The notes beneath the pieces are model-generated. The model saw nothing but the letters and a program-made list of their open reading frames with translations, was not told the DNA's origin and made no database searches. Position numbers and translations under genes: made by a program. A stretch of DNA of 6,178 bases from Paracoccus sp. (in: a-proteobacteria) (GTDB taxonomy: Bacteria > Pseudomonadota > Alphaproteobacteria > Rhodobacterales > Rhodobacteraceae). Shown one piece after another: positions 1 to 5,833 of this stretch (position 1 is its first letter; the number at the start of each line of letters is the position of its first letter). The stretch is from the NCBI GenBank assembly GCA_018056045.1, contig JAGPGI010000173.1:1-6178 (forward strand), written 5' to 3'.

Positions 1-384
1 TTCGAATCCCACCGCTCCAGCCGCGACGGCATGATCGCCGTCGGCAGCGTGGTGATGAACCGCGTTGCCTCGGATCAGTTTCCGAACACCGTCTGCGGCG
101 TGGTCGCCCAGAAACGGCAATTCGCGCCCGGCATCATGACCCGCAAGATGAACTCGAAAGCCATGCCAGAGGTGCGCGAGGCCGCCCGCGCCGTCCTGCG
201 CGGAGAGCGCCATCCCATGATCGGCAATGCGCAGTTCTTCCACGCCGCCGGCCACCGCTTTTCCTATGACAACATGCATTACGTCCTGACGGCGGGGGGC
301 AACGCATTTTACGAAAAGCGCAAAAGCCATCTGGTGACCCGGCCGGTCCCGCCGCCGCCGCTCGAGGGCATCACCCGCCGCTGA
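1..384 (+). CDS. SleB-type cell wall hydrolase, 3' part (5' end outside window)
   Basis: The reading frame is open from base 1 to the TGA at 382-384 and gives 127 residues of a longer protein. It matches the SleB/cell wall hydrolase domain (Hydrolase_2 family), which cleaves the glycan strands of peptidoglycan. Visible marks are Glu2, then Gly10 at the same spacing as in the family's E-A-R-G-E...G pattern, AVGSVVMNRV at 13-22, FPNTVCGVV at 27-35, QF at 40-41, FFHAAG at 79-84 and the terminal NAFYE at 101-105. Glu2 corresponds to the family's catalytic glutamate. The second Glu of the usual EARGE is Ser here, so the stretch reads ESHRS. The ATG at 31 is not a credible start, because the catalytic Glu would be lost and the family similarity begins before it. 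The end is a short Pro-rich tail (VPPPPL). Any signal peptide would lie upstream. The family call is secure; the exact biological role (cell wall turnover or lysis) is inferred. Confidence 0.88.
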   Translation, partial: FESHRSSRDGMIAVGSVVMNRVASDQFPNTVCGVVAQKRQFAPGIMTRKMNSKAMPEVREAARAVLRGERHPMIGNAQFFHAAGHRFSYDNMHYVLTAGGNAFYEKRKSHLVTRPVPPPPLEGITRR

Positions 385-403
385 TCCCGCGCTATGGATG
401 CCG

Positions 404-422
404 CCCGCATTTGCCGGGTTTT
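404..422 (+). terminator. Possible weak intrinsic terminator after the hydrolase gene
   Basis: CCCGC at 404-408 can pair with GC-C-GGG at 413-418 around an ATTT loop, with one bulged C at 415. TTTT at 419-422 follows. It lies 20 bases past the hydrolase stop codon. The stem is only five base pairs with a bulge, so this is a tentative call. Confidence 0.35.
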
Positions 423-533
423 CCGCGCATGGCTCCCGAACTTGTGCACCCTAGCAACGCGCATAGCCGTTTCGCGACACTTTCCTTGCCCCGGCATCTC
501 GCCTAACCTCTGCGCCAAACGAAAGGCAGTCGC

Positions 534-995
534 ATGAGCAGCTACGAATACACCGTCATACCCGCCCCCGCACGCGGCGAAAAGACCAAGGGTGCCAAGA
601 CCGGGATCGAGCGCTTTGCCGCAACCCTCACCGATACGCTGAACGAAATGGCCCGCGACGGCTGGGATTATGTGCGCGCCGAGACGCTTCCGGCCGAGGA
701 ACGCTCGGGCCTGACCAGCCGCACGACCGTCTATCACAATGTTCTGGTCTTTCGCCGCGCCCTCGCCACCACCAGATCCGAGCCCGTGGTCGCGGCCCCC
801 GCGAGGGCCGAGCCGATGCCCGCGACCCAGCCCGAAGCTCCGGAAGTGGCACCGAAAAGCCCCTTCAGCGCCCCCATGCGCGCAACCTCGAAACCCGAGG
901 AAACCGCCATCCGCCCCCGCAGCGTCGAGCCTACCCTGACCGCCCCCGAACCCGCGATCCCCAGCGGGCCGCGCCTCGGCCCGGCCAGCCGCTGA
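534..995 (+). CDS. DUF4177 domain protein with Pro/Ala-rich tail
   Basis: This encodes a 153-residue protein of unknown function. Residues 1-75 have the look of the DUF4177 family: YEYTVIPAPARGEK at 4-17, an amphipathic stretch IERFAATLTDTLNEMARDGWDYVRAETLP (25-53, with the family's G-W-[DE]-[YL] turn at 43-46), then ERSGLTSRTT at 57-65 and the closing strand NVLVFRR at 69-75. Residues 76-153 are rich in Pro, Ala, Glu and Arg, lack hydrophobic clusters and look disordered. I see no signal peptide or membrane segment, so it is probably cytoplasmic. The start is supported by AAAGG at 522-526, seven bases before the ATG. The gene stands alone between the hydrolase gene on the same strand and the convergent slyX gene. 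The family call rests on remembered similarity in the first half; the tail has no recognisable relative. Confidence 0.8.
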   Translation: MSSYEYTVIPAPARGEKTKGAKTGIERFAATLTDTLNEMARDGWDYVRAETLPAEERSGLTSRTTVYHNVLVFRRALATTRSEPVVAAPARAEPMPATQPEAPEVAPKSPFSAPMRATSKPEETAIRPRSVEPTLTAPEPAIPSGPRLGPASR

Positions 996-1000
996 TCCCC

Positions 1001-1027
1001 TCTTTCATGTCGAAATATCCCGGGGTG
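1001..1027 (-). repeat. Intergenic element copy 1 (GGATATTT-CGAC-ATGAAAGA)
   Basis: On the minus strand this reads CACCCCGGGATATTTCGAC followed by ATGAAAGA. It matches the copy at 5767-5793 at 26 of 27 positions, the only difference being at 1010 versus 5776. It begins 47 bases past the slyX stop codon on slyX's own strand and ends five bases from the stop of the convergent DUF4177 gene. Its A/T-rich core stands out in very GC-rich surroundings. Function unknown. Confidence 0.75.
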
Positions 1028-1057
1028 AGCCCCGCAGGGGCGAGGGGCAGCGCCCCT
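1022..1057. terminator. Overlapping hairpins between convergent DUF4177 gene and slyX
   Basis: Two clear stems are GCCCC-GCA-GGGGC (1029-1041) and AGGGGC-AGC-GCCCCT (1043-1057). A third option, GGGG-TGAG-CCCC (1022-1033), uses the same C block as the first. None is followed by a proper T tract on either strand, so classic intrinsic termination is not shown. The position between two convergent genes makes a role in ending or stabilising transcripts likely. Confidence 0.5.
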
Positions 1058-1074
1058 TACCCTGCCAATGCGTC

Positions 1075-1299
1075 CTACCAATGCGGCGGCCGCTGATCCG
1101 CCAGCGGAATCGTGCCCCCCTCGACCTCGCGCTCGGCCTCTCTCTCCATCAGCGCGCCCACACGCCGCGCCAGCCGCGCGATCTCACCCTCCTGACGCGC
1201 CACGATGGCGGACAGATCGTCGGTGACCCGCGTCAGATGCGCGACCGCCTCTTCCAGCCGCAGGATCCGCTCGGCCTCTCCGTTCCCCTGCTTGTCCAT
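1075..1299 (-). CDS. slyX: SlyX family protein
   Basis: This small protein of 74 residues has the usual SlyX size (about 70). Residues 8-56 form one long charged helix with heptad-like hydrophobic positions (ILRLEEAVAHLTRVTDDLSAI and on through LARRVGAL), as expected of a short coiled coil. The end, QRPPHW, resembles the PPHY ending typical of SlyX. The family was named from a gene next to E. coli slyD; its biochemical function is unknown. The ATG at 1299-1297 is chosen because it starts at the first residues of the family and has GGAGGA just upstream. The same frame stays open far beyond this start, antisense to hisS, but that extension looks like neither a protein family nor normal coding sequence. 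The gene is divergent from hisS with a 48 bp gap and convergent with the DUF4177 gene. Confidence 0.88.
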   Translation of the reverse strand: MDKQGNGEAERILRLEEAVAHLTRVTDDLSAIVARQEGEIARLARRVGALMEREAEREVEGGTIPLADQRPPHW

Positions 1300-1302
1300 G
1301 CA

Positions 1303-1308
1303 TCCTCC
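1303..1308 (-). promoter_or_regulatory. Ribosome binding site of slyX
   Basis: The minus strand reads GGAGGA, then TGC, then the slyX ATG. The match to the anti-Shine-Dalgarno sequence is strong, but the spacing is short (three to four bases). It supports the start at 1299 against any upstream start in the same open frame. Confidence 0.65.
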
Positions 1309-1347
1309 ATCCGTTAGACCCCCGCATGGACCAGCCCGAGGCAGACC

Positions 1348-2832
1348 ATGGCGAAAGATCAGAAAAAACAGCCCCGACCCAAGGCCGAGACGCCCAAGGG
1401 GTTTCGTGACTATTTCGGCGCGGATGTGACCGAACGCAAGCAGATGCTCGACCGCATCGCCGAGATCTATCATCGCCATGGCTTCGATCCCCTTGAAACC
1501 AGCGCCGTCGAGACGGTCGAGGCACTGGGGAAATTTCTGCCCGATGTGGACCGCCCGAATGCCGGCGTCTTCGCCTGGCAAGAGGCCGAGGTTCCGGGCG
1601 GCGGTGCCGGCGACTGGCTGGCGCTGCGCTATGACCTGACCGCGCCTTTGGCCCGCGTTGCGGCGCAATTCCGCAACGACCTGCCATTCCCCTATCGCCG
1701 CTATGCGATGGGTCCGGTCTGGCGCAATGAAAAACCGGGGCCGGGACGTTTCCGGCAATTCTATCAATGCGATGCGGACACCGTGGGCAGCGCCTCGGTG
1801 GCGGCGGATGCGGAAATCTGTGCCATGCTGGCGGCGGCCTTGGAATATGCCGGCATCCAGCGCGGCGACTATCTGATCCGCATCAATAACCGCAAGGTGC
1901 TGAACGGCATCCTCGACGCCATGGGCGTGGCCGAGGGCAAGCCCGCCGACGATGTGCTGCGCACCATCGACAAATTCGACAAGGTCGGCGAGGCAGGCGT
2001 GCGCCAGCTGTTGACCACCGGTCGCAAAGACGAGTCCGGCGCCTTCATCGACGGCGTGGGCCTTGAACCCGGACAGGCCGATCCGGTCATCGCCTTTCTG
2101 ACCTCGAAAGGCGCGGACAATGCGGCGACGCTCGCCAATCTGCGCGCGGCGGTCGGCGCATCGGCCATCGGCGCCGAGGGGGTCGACGAACTCGCCCAGA
2201 TCGCCGACATGCTGGCCGCCATGGGCGTGGGCGAGGATCGCGCGGTGATCGACCCCTCGATCGTGCGCGGGCTTGGCTATTACACCGGCCCCGTGTTCGA
2301 GGCCGAGCTGACCTTTGAAATCCTGGACGAAAAGGGCCGCAAGCGCCAGTTCGGATCGGTTGCCGGCGGTGGCCGCTATGACGGTCTGGTTGAGCGTTTC
2401 ACCGGCCAGAAGGTGCCGGCGACCGGCGTCAGCATCGGCGTCGACCGCCTGCTGGCCGCGCTGCGCGCCAAGGGCATGATGGGCGGCGTCGACCACGGCC
2501 CCGTCGTCGTCACAGTCATGGACCGCGACCGCATGGGCGACTATCAGGCCATGGCGGCGGAATTGCGCGGCGCCGGCATTCGCGCCGAGGTCTATCTGGG
2601 CAACCCCAAGAACTTTGGCAACCAGTTGAAATATGCCGATAAACGCAACGCCCCCGTGGCGATCATCCAGGGCGGGGACGAGGCCGCGCGTGGTGTCGTG
2701 CAGGTCAAGGACCTGATCCTTGGCGCAAAAATCGCAGCCGAGGCCAGCCATGAGGAATGGAAGGCCCAGCCCGCCCAGACCGAGGTCGCCCGCGCGGATC
2801 TGGTCGTGGAAGTGAGGCGTATCCTCGGATGA
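1348..2832 (+). CDS. hisS: Histidyl-tRNA synthetase, alphaproteobacterial type
   Basis: This class II synthetase charges tRNA-His with histidine in the cytoplasm. Its 494 residues are longer than the roughly 420-430 of the common bacterial form. The N-terminal catalytic core shows GFRDYFG at 18-24, [10 protein letters not shown] at 94-103 (ATP/histidine side), the motif 2 region from MGPVWRNE (121-128) to [10 protein letters not shown] (135-144), the histidine-specific [12 protein letters not shown] at 307-318, [11 protein letters not shown] at 337-347 and the motif 3 segment GVSIGVDRL at 360-368. The anticodon-binding domain follows from about 385, with [14 protein letters not shown] at 418-431. 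The motif 2 loop resembles eukaryotic-like and alphaproteobacterial enzymes more than the E. coli form. The start at 1348 has GAGG at 1338-1341, six bases upstream. It is the first gene of a unit with hisZ and hisG; its stop overlaps the hisZ start. No His-rich leader peptide is visible before it. Confidence 0.97.
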   Translation: MAKDQKKQPRPKAETPKGFRDYFGADVTERKQMLDRIAEIYHRHGFDPLETSAVETVEALGKFLPDVDRPNAGVFAWQEAEVPGGGAGDWLALRYDLTAPLARVAAQFRNDLPFPYRRYAMGPVWRNEKPGPGRFRQFYQCDADTVGSASVAADAEICAMLAAALEYAGIQRGDYLIRINNRKVLNGILDAMGVAEGKPADDVLRTIDKFDKVGEAGVRQLLTTGRKDESGAFIDGVGLEPGQADPVIAFLTSKGADNAATLANLRAAVGASAIGAEGVDELAQIADMLAAMGVGEDRAVIDPSIVRGLGYYTGPVFEAELTFEILDEKGRKRQFGSVAGGGRYDGLVERFTGQKVPATGVSIGVDRLLAALRAKGMMGGVDHGPVVVTVMDRDRMGDYQAMAAELRGAGIRAEVYLGNPKNFGNQLKYADKRNAPVAIIQGGDEAARGVVQVKDLILGAKIAAEASHEEWKAQPAQTEVARADLVVEVRRILG

Positions 2833-3896
2833 GCAAGCCCGCGAAACAGGCCATCGGCCAGCAGATCCTTGCCGCCTTTCGCGCTGCCGGTGCGATCGAG
2901 GTCGCGCCCGATATCCTGTTGCCCGCCGAGACGCTTCTGGACCTTTACGGCGAGGATATCCGCGCCCGCGCCTATGTCACCCAGGACCCGATCCGGGGCG
3001 AGGTGATGCTGCGTCCCGATTTCACCGTGCCGGTCGTGCAGATGCATATGGCGAATGGGGCCGAGCCGGCGCGCTATTGCTATCTGGGCGAGATCTTCCG
3101 CAAGCAGGATCACGGCGAGACCCAGCCCGAACATCCCCGCGACAACGAATATCTGCAGGCGGGGTTCGAGCTTTTCGCCCGCGACAGCGACGCCGATGCC
3201 GAGGTGTTCGCGCTGTTTCACACCATCCTTGCGCCGCTGGGCCTGCAGGCCACGATGGGCGACATGGATCTTGTAATGGATGCGTTGCGCGCGCTGCCGG
3301 TATCCGATGCACGCCGCGCGGCGCTTTTGCATCATGTCTGGCGGCCCAGGCGCTTTGCCCGGCTGCTCGCGCGATTTTCCACAGCGCCCGCACCGCGCAA
3401 CTTTGCCGAGACGTCGGCGCTCTGGACCGGACTGCGCAGCCCGCAAGAGATGCAGGCTCGCATCGACCGCCTGCAGGCCGACGCGCTGGAGGCGCCGCTT
3501 GCGCCGGAATGGGTTGCGCGGCTTGAGCGGCTTTTCGCCATTCAGGCCCCCGCACCCGAGGCGCTGCGGCAGTTGCGCGCCATGACCGCCGAGATCCCCG
3601 ATATCGCCGAGGCCGTGGACCGGCTGGACCGCAACCTTGCGCTTCTGTCGGATCGCGGCGTGGATGTGGGCGCGGTCCATTTCGACGCCAGCCACGGCCG
3701 CCACACGATGGAATATTACGACGGCATGACTTTCAGCTTCACCGCGCAGGGCCGGACCGACTGGCCGCCGGTGGCCTCGGGCGGGCGCTATGACGCGCTG
3801 GCGGCGGTGCTGGGGCAGGCACAGGGCCGCGCCATCCCGGCGGTCGGCGGCATCATCCGCCCCGGCCTTGTCCACGAACTTGGGGGCCTGAGATGA
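2829..3896 (+). CDS. hisZ: ATP phosphoribosyltransferase regulatory subunit HisZ
   Basis: HisZ is a relative of the histidyl-tRNA synthetase catalytic core that no longer charges tRNA. It binds short-form HisG, makes it active and mediates feedback inhibition by histidine. The 355 residues keep recognisable remnants of the synthetase core: RPDFTVPV at 62-69, YLGEIFRKQ at 85-93 (motif 2 position), [10 protein letters not shown] at 107-116, [11 protein letters not shown] at 294-304 (where the synthetase has [11 protein letters not shown]), SGGRYDAL at 317-324 and [10 protein letters not shown] at 338-347 in place of motif 3. The conserved motif 3 Arg context is changed (GIIRPG instead of GVDRL), and there is no anticodon-binding domain after it. 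The start is the ATG at 2829, which overlaps the hisS stop as ATGA. GAGG at 2814-2817 is 11 bases away, so translation probably depends on ribosomes finishing hisS. The frame is open upstream to 2757, but that start would overlap hisS by 76 bases and adds nothing conserved. Confidence 0.95.
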   Translation: MSKPAKQAIGQQILAAFRAAGAIEVAPDILLPAETLLDLYGEDIRARAYVTQDPIRGEVMLRPDFTVPVVQMHMANGAEPARYCYLGEIFRKQDHGETQPEHPRDNEYLQAGFELFARDSDADAEVFALFHTILAPLGLQATMGDMDLVMDALRALPVSDARRAALLHHVWRPRRFARLLARFSTAPAPRNFAETSALWTGLRSPQEMQARIDRLQADALEAPLAPEWVARLERLFAIQAPAPEALRQLRAMTAEIPDIAEAVDRLDRNLALLSDRGVDVGAVHFDASHGRHTMEYYDGMTFSFTAQGRTDWPPVASGGRYDALAAVLGQAQGRAIPAVGGIIRPGLVHELGGLR

Positions 3897-4570
3897 TCCG
3901 CCTTGGTGTGCCGTCCAAGGGGCGGCTGATGGAGCAGACTTTCGACTGGTTTGCCGAACGGGGCGTGCGGCTGTCGCGCGCCGGTTCCGACCGCGAATAT
4001 GCCGGCCGGGTCGAGGGCGCCGAAAATGTCGCGCTGATCCTGCTGTCCGCGGGTGAGATCCCGCGCGAATTGCAGGCGGGCCGCATCCATCTGGGCGTGA
4101 CCGGGACCGACCTGATCCGCGAAAAGCTGGCCGGCTGGCGCAGCCATGTCGAGGAGCTGGCGCCGATGGGCTTTGGCCATGCCGACCTGATCCTTGCCGT
4201 TCCCGCCTGCTGGAGCGATTGCGAGACGCTGGATGATTTCGCCACCATCGCCCGCGATTTCCGTGCCGAGCATGGCTTTCGCCTGCGCATCGCCACGAAA
4301 TACCACCGTCTGGTAAGGGCGTGGCTGTCGGAGGAAGAGGTCGCGGATTATCAGCTGGTGGACAGTCAGGGCGCGACCGAGGGCACGGTCGCGAACCTGA
4401 CTGCCGAGGCCATCGCCGACATCACCTCATCGGGCGAGACGCTGCGCGCCAATCACCTGAAGATCATCGGCGACGAACCGATCCTGCGCTCGCAGGCGAC
4501 GCTGCTGCGCTCGGTCGCGGCGGGGGATGAGGGCGAGGTCAGGGCTTTCGCCCGCCAGCTCGGGCTTTAA
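3893..4570 (+). CDS. hisG: ATP phosphoribosyltransferase catalytic subunit, short form
   Basis: HisG joins ATP and PRPP to give N1-(5-phosphoribosyl)-ATP, the first committed step of histidine synthesis. At 225 residues it is the short form, lacking the C-terminal regulatory domain of the roughly 290-300 residue form; short HisG needs HisZ, which is encoded immediately upstream. Visible signatures are GVPSKGRLM at 5-13, GRIHLGVTGTDLI at 63-75, RIATKYHRLVRAWL at 132-145, the PRPP phosphate-binding region GATEGTV at 160-166, and AEAIADITSSGETLRAN at 171-187. The start overlaps the hisZ stop as ATGA, and GGGGG at 3882-3886 sits six bases upstream. No other histidine biosynthesis gene follows: the next gene, ftsY, is convergent, so the rest of the pathway must lie elsewhere. 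Confidence 0.97.
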   Translation: MIRLGVPSKGRLMEQTFDWFAERGVRLSRAGSDREYAGRVEGAENVALILLSAGEIPRELQAGRIHLGVTGTDLIREKLAGWRSHVEELAPMGFGHADLILAVPACWSDCETLDDFATIARDFRAEHGFRLRIATKYHRLVRAWLSEEEVADYQLVDSQGATEGTVANLTAEAIADITSSGETLRANHLKIIGDEPILRSQATLLRSVAAGDEGEVRAFARQLGL

Positions 4571-4605
4571 GGCGTCAAGCGTCGCGCCCCGCCGCAAGCT
4601 CGGCT

Positions 4606-4624
4606 GGATATTTGGATGAAGAAG
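4606..4624 (+). repeat. Intergenic element copy 3 (GGATATTT-GG-ATGAAGAAG)
   Basis: GGATATTT at 4606-4613 is followed after two bases by ATGAAGAAG. It shares the core and order of the copies at 1001-1027 and 5767-5793, with a two-base instead of four-base spacer and no CCCGGGG flank. It starts 35 bases after the hisG stop on hisG's strand. On the other strand its A-rich end merges with the T-rich tract behind ftsY. Confidence 0.55.
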
Positions 4625-4645
4625 AAAAAGGGGGCGTCAGTCCCC
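4625..4645 (-). terminator. Likely ftsY terminator overlapping its stop codon
   Basis: On the minus strand GGGGAC-TGAC-GCCCCC (4645-4630) is followed directly by TTTTT and CTTCTTC. Four G-C pairs, one A/C mismatch and one C-G pair close a four-base loop that contains the ftsY stop codon TGA (4639-4637). The stem is short but the T tract is good. A ribosome at the stop codon would cover the hairpin. Confidence 0.5.
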
Positions 4646-5686
4646 AAGCCCGACCAATGCGCGGGCGAAATCGCGCGCGTCAAAGGCGTCAAGATCGTCG
4701 ATCTGTTCGCCGACGCCGATGGCATGGATCGGCAGGCCAAAGCGGTCGGCCAAGGCGACCAGGACGCCGCCGCGCGCGGTGCCGTCCAGCTTGGTCATCA
4801 CCAGCCCCGAAACATCGGCAAGCTTCTGGAAGGTCTCGACCTGCGAGAGCGCGTTCTGGCCGGTCGTCGCGTCCAGCACCAACAGTGTGTTGTGCGGCGC
4901 CGAGGGATCCTTCTTGCGGATGACACGAACGATCTTGGCCAGTTCCTCCATCAGGTCCTGACGGTTCTGCAGGCGTCCGGCGGTGTCGATCATCAAAAGG
5001 TCCGCGCCCTCGGCTTCGGCCCGGTTCATGGCGTCAAAGGCAAGGCTCGCCGGGTCCGAGCCTTCGGGCGCGGTCATTACCGGCACTCCGGCGCGCTTGC
5101 CCCAGACCTGTAACTGCTCGACCGCCGCCGCGCGGAAGGTGTCGCCGGCCGCGATCACCACATTCTTGCCCGCCTCCTTGAACTGGCTGGCAAGCTTGCC
5201 GATGGTCGTGGTCTTGCCCGAGCCGTTCACGCCCACCACCAGCACCACCTGCGGCCGTTTGGGATAAAGCGGCAGCGGCTTTGCGACAGGGCTCATGATC
5301 CGCGTGATCTCGTCCGCCAGCAGCTCTTTCAGTTCGGTGGCCGAGATGCGCCGGCCCAGACGCCCCTCGGCGATATTGGCGGTGACGCGCAAGGCGGTTT
5401 CGACGCCCATATCGGCCTGGATCAGCATCTCCTCAAGCTCTTCCAGCATCGCATCGTCCAGCTCGCGCCGGGGCTCGGCCTCGGTCGTGCGGCCAAAGAT
5501 GCGCCCCAGCATGCCCGGACGGGCTGTCGGCTCGTCAGGAACCGGGGCAGGGGCGGGCGCTGCAATCGGCGCCTCGGGCACCGCCACATCTTCGACAGCG
5601 CCCTCGGCAACGATATCGTCCAGTCCCGCCCCGATCTTCGACGAGGACCGCGTCAGCCGGTCGCGCAGCTTCGAGAAAAACGACAT
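4637..5686 (-). CDS. ftsY: Signal recognition particle receptor FtsY
   Basis: FtsY is the SRP-family GTPase that receives Ffh-bound ribosomes at the inner membrane and hands them to the Sec translocon. The protein has 349 residues. Residues 1-25 are a basic amphipathic start ([19 protein letters not shown]) of the kind that contacts membrane lipids. Residues about 29-57 are acidic and rich in Pro and Ala, a short counterpart of the long acidic A domain of E. coli. The N domain covers about 75-140 ([21 protein letters not shown] at 76-96). The G domain has [10 protein letters not shown] (152-161, P-loop), [14 protein letters not shown] (179-192, insertion-box region), DTAGR (234-238), [10 protein letters not shown] (298-307) and GVGEQIDDL (324-332). 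The start has AAGGA at 5699-5695, eight bases upstream. The gene is convergent with hisG and separated from the upstream aldolase by a strong terminator, so it needs its own promoter in roughly 5687-5744; I could not pick one out. Confidence 0.97.
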   Translation of the reverse strand: MSFFSKLRDRLTRSSSKIGAGLDDIVAEGAVEDVAVPEAPIAAPAPAPVPDEPTARPGMLGRIFGRTTEAEPRRELDDAMLEELEEMLIQADMGVETALRVTANIAEGRLGRRISATELKELLADEITRIMSPVAKPLPLYPKRPQVVLVVGVNGSGKTTTIGKLASQFKEAGKNVVIAAGDTFRAAAVEQLQVWGKRAGVPVMTAPEGSDPASLAFDAMNRAEAEGADLLMIDTAGRLQNRQDLMEELAKIVRVIRKKDPSAPHNTLLVLDATTGQNALSQVETFQKLADVSGLVMTKLDGTARGGVLVALADRFGLPIHAIGVGEQIDDLDAFDARDFARALVGLGD

Positions 5687-5735
5687 GCACCCAATCCTTT
5701 TCGTCTGTCGCGCAGAACCTAAGCAGTCTCGCCGG

Positions 5736-5763
5736 AAAGGAAAAGGGCGCCCATCGGACGCCC
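5736..5763 (-). terminator. Intrinsic terminator of the aldolase gene
   Basis: On the minus strand GGGCGTCC (5763-5756), loop GAT and GGGCGCCC (5752-5745) form an eight-pair stem with one T-G wobble, followed by TTTTCCTTT (5744-5736). It lies 70 bases past the aldolase stop codon and about 50 bases before the ftsY start, so it should separate the two transcripts. On the plus strand the same stem has an A/C mismatch and a poorer T tract, which supports the minus orientation. Confidence 0.85.
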
Positions 5764-5766
5764 CAT

Positions 5767-5793
5767 TCTTTCATGCCGAAATATCCCGGGGTG
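5767..5793 (-). repeat. Intergenic element copy 2 (GGATATTT-CGGC-ATGAAAGA)
   Basis: This copy is nearly identical to 1001-1027 (26 of 27 positions). On the minus strand it lies between the hairpin at 5793-5809 and the aldolase terminator, with GGATATTT starting 47 bases after the aldolase stop codon. It is therefore part of the aldolase transcript's 3' untranslated region. Confidence 0.75.
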
Positions 5794-5809
5794 TGGGGCA
5801 GAGCCCCAC
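5793..5809 (-). other. Hairpin in aldolase 3' untranslated region
   Basis: GTGGGGC (5793-5799), loop AGA and GCCCCAC (5803-5809) form a perfect seven-pair stem. On the minus strand it begins 24 bases after the aldolase stop codon. It has no T tract, because the A/T-rich repeat element comes next, so it looks like a transcript-stabilising or processing structure and not a terminator. Confidence 0.6.
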
Positions 5810-5833
5810 GACGCCAGCATTCAAGCCTCGAAT

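Noticed and set aside
1..23. The first bases look like the 3' end of a tRNA gene: TTCGAAT loop, CCCAC T-stem side, CGCTCCA acceptor side, then G-CC.
   Set aside because: The bases read in frame as the catalytic segment of the hydrolase with correct family spacing, no encoded CCA is present (CCG instead), and the partner strands lie outside the window. Probably coincidence.
442..467. TTGTGC ... CATAGC as a promoter for the DUF4177 gene.
   Set aside because: The spacing is only 14 bases and the -10 match is poor. The rest of 385-533 shows nothing beyond the weak hairpin and the ribosome binding site.
1292..1320. Candidate hisS promoter TTGTCC-17 bp-TTAGAC.
   Set aside because: The -35 matches at four of six positions but the -10 at only two of six, which is too weak to annotate.
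1326..1409. 27-codon plus-strand frame overlapping the hisS start, considered as a leader or attenuator peptide.
   Set aside because: It has no ribosome binding site, contains only one His codon, and no alternative terminator structures are seen before hisS.
1300..2751. Very long open minus-strand frame antisense to hisS, in frame with slyX.
   Set aside because: It is a by-product of GC-biased third codon positions in hisS. The translation is rich in His, Gly, Ala and Arg with no family resemblance, while hisS is fully conserved.
2592..3875. Long minus-strand open frame antisense to hisZ.
   Set aside because: Same cause: a shadow of a well-recognised gene with unlikely composition and no motif.
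4630..4645. Plus-strand hairpin GGGGGC-GTCA-GTCCCC as a hisG terminator.
   Set aside because: The stem is fair but no T tract follows on the plus strand. The T tract is on the minus strand, which fits ftsY.
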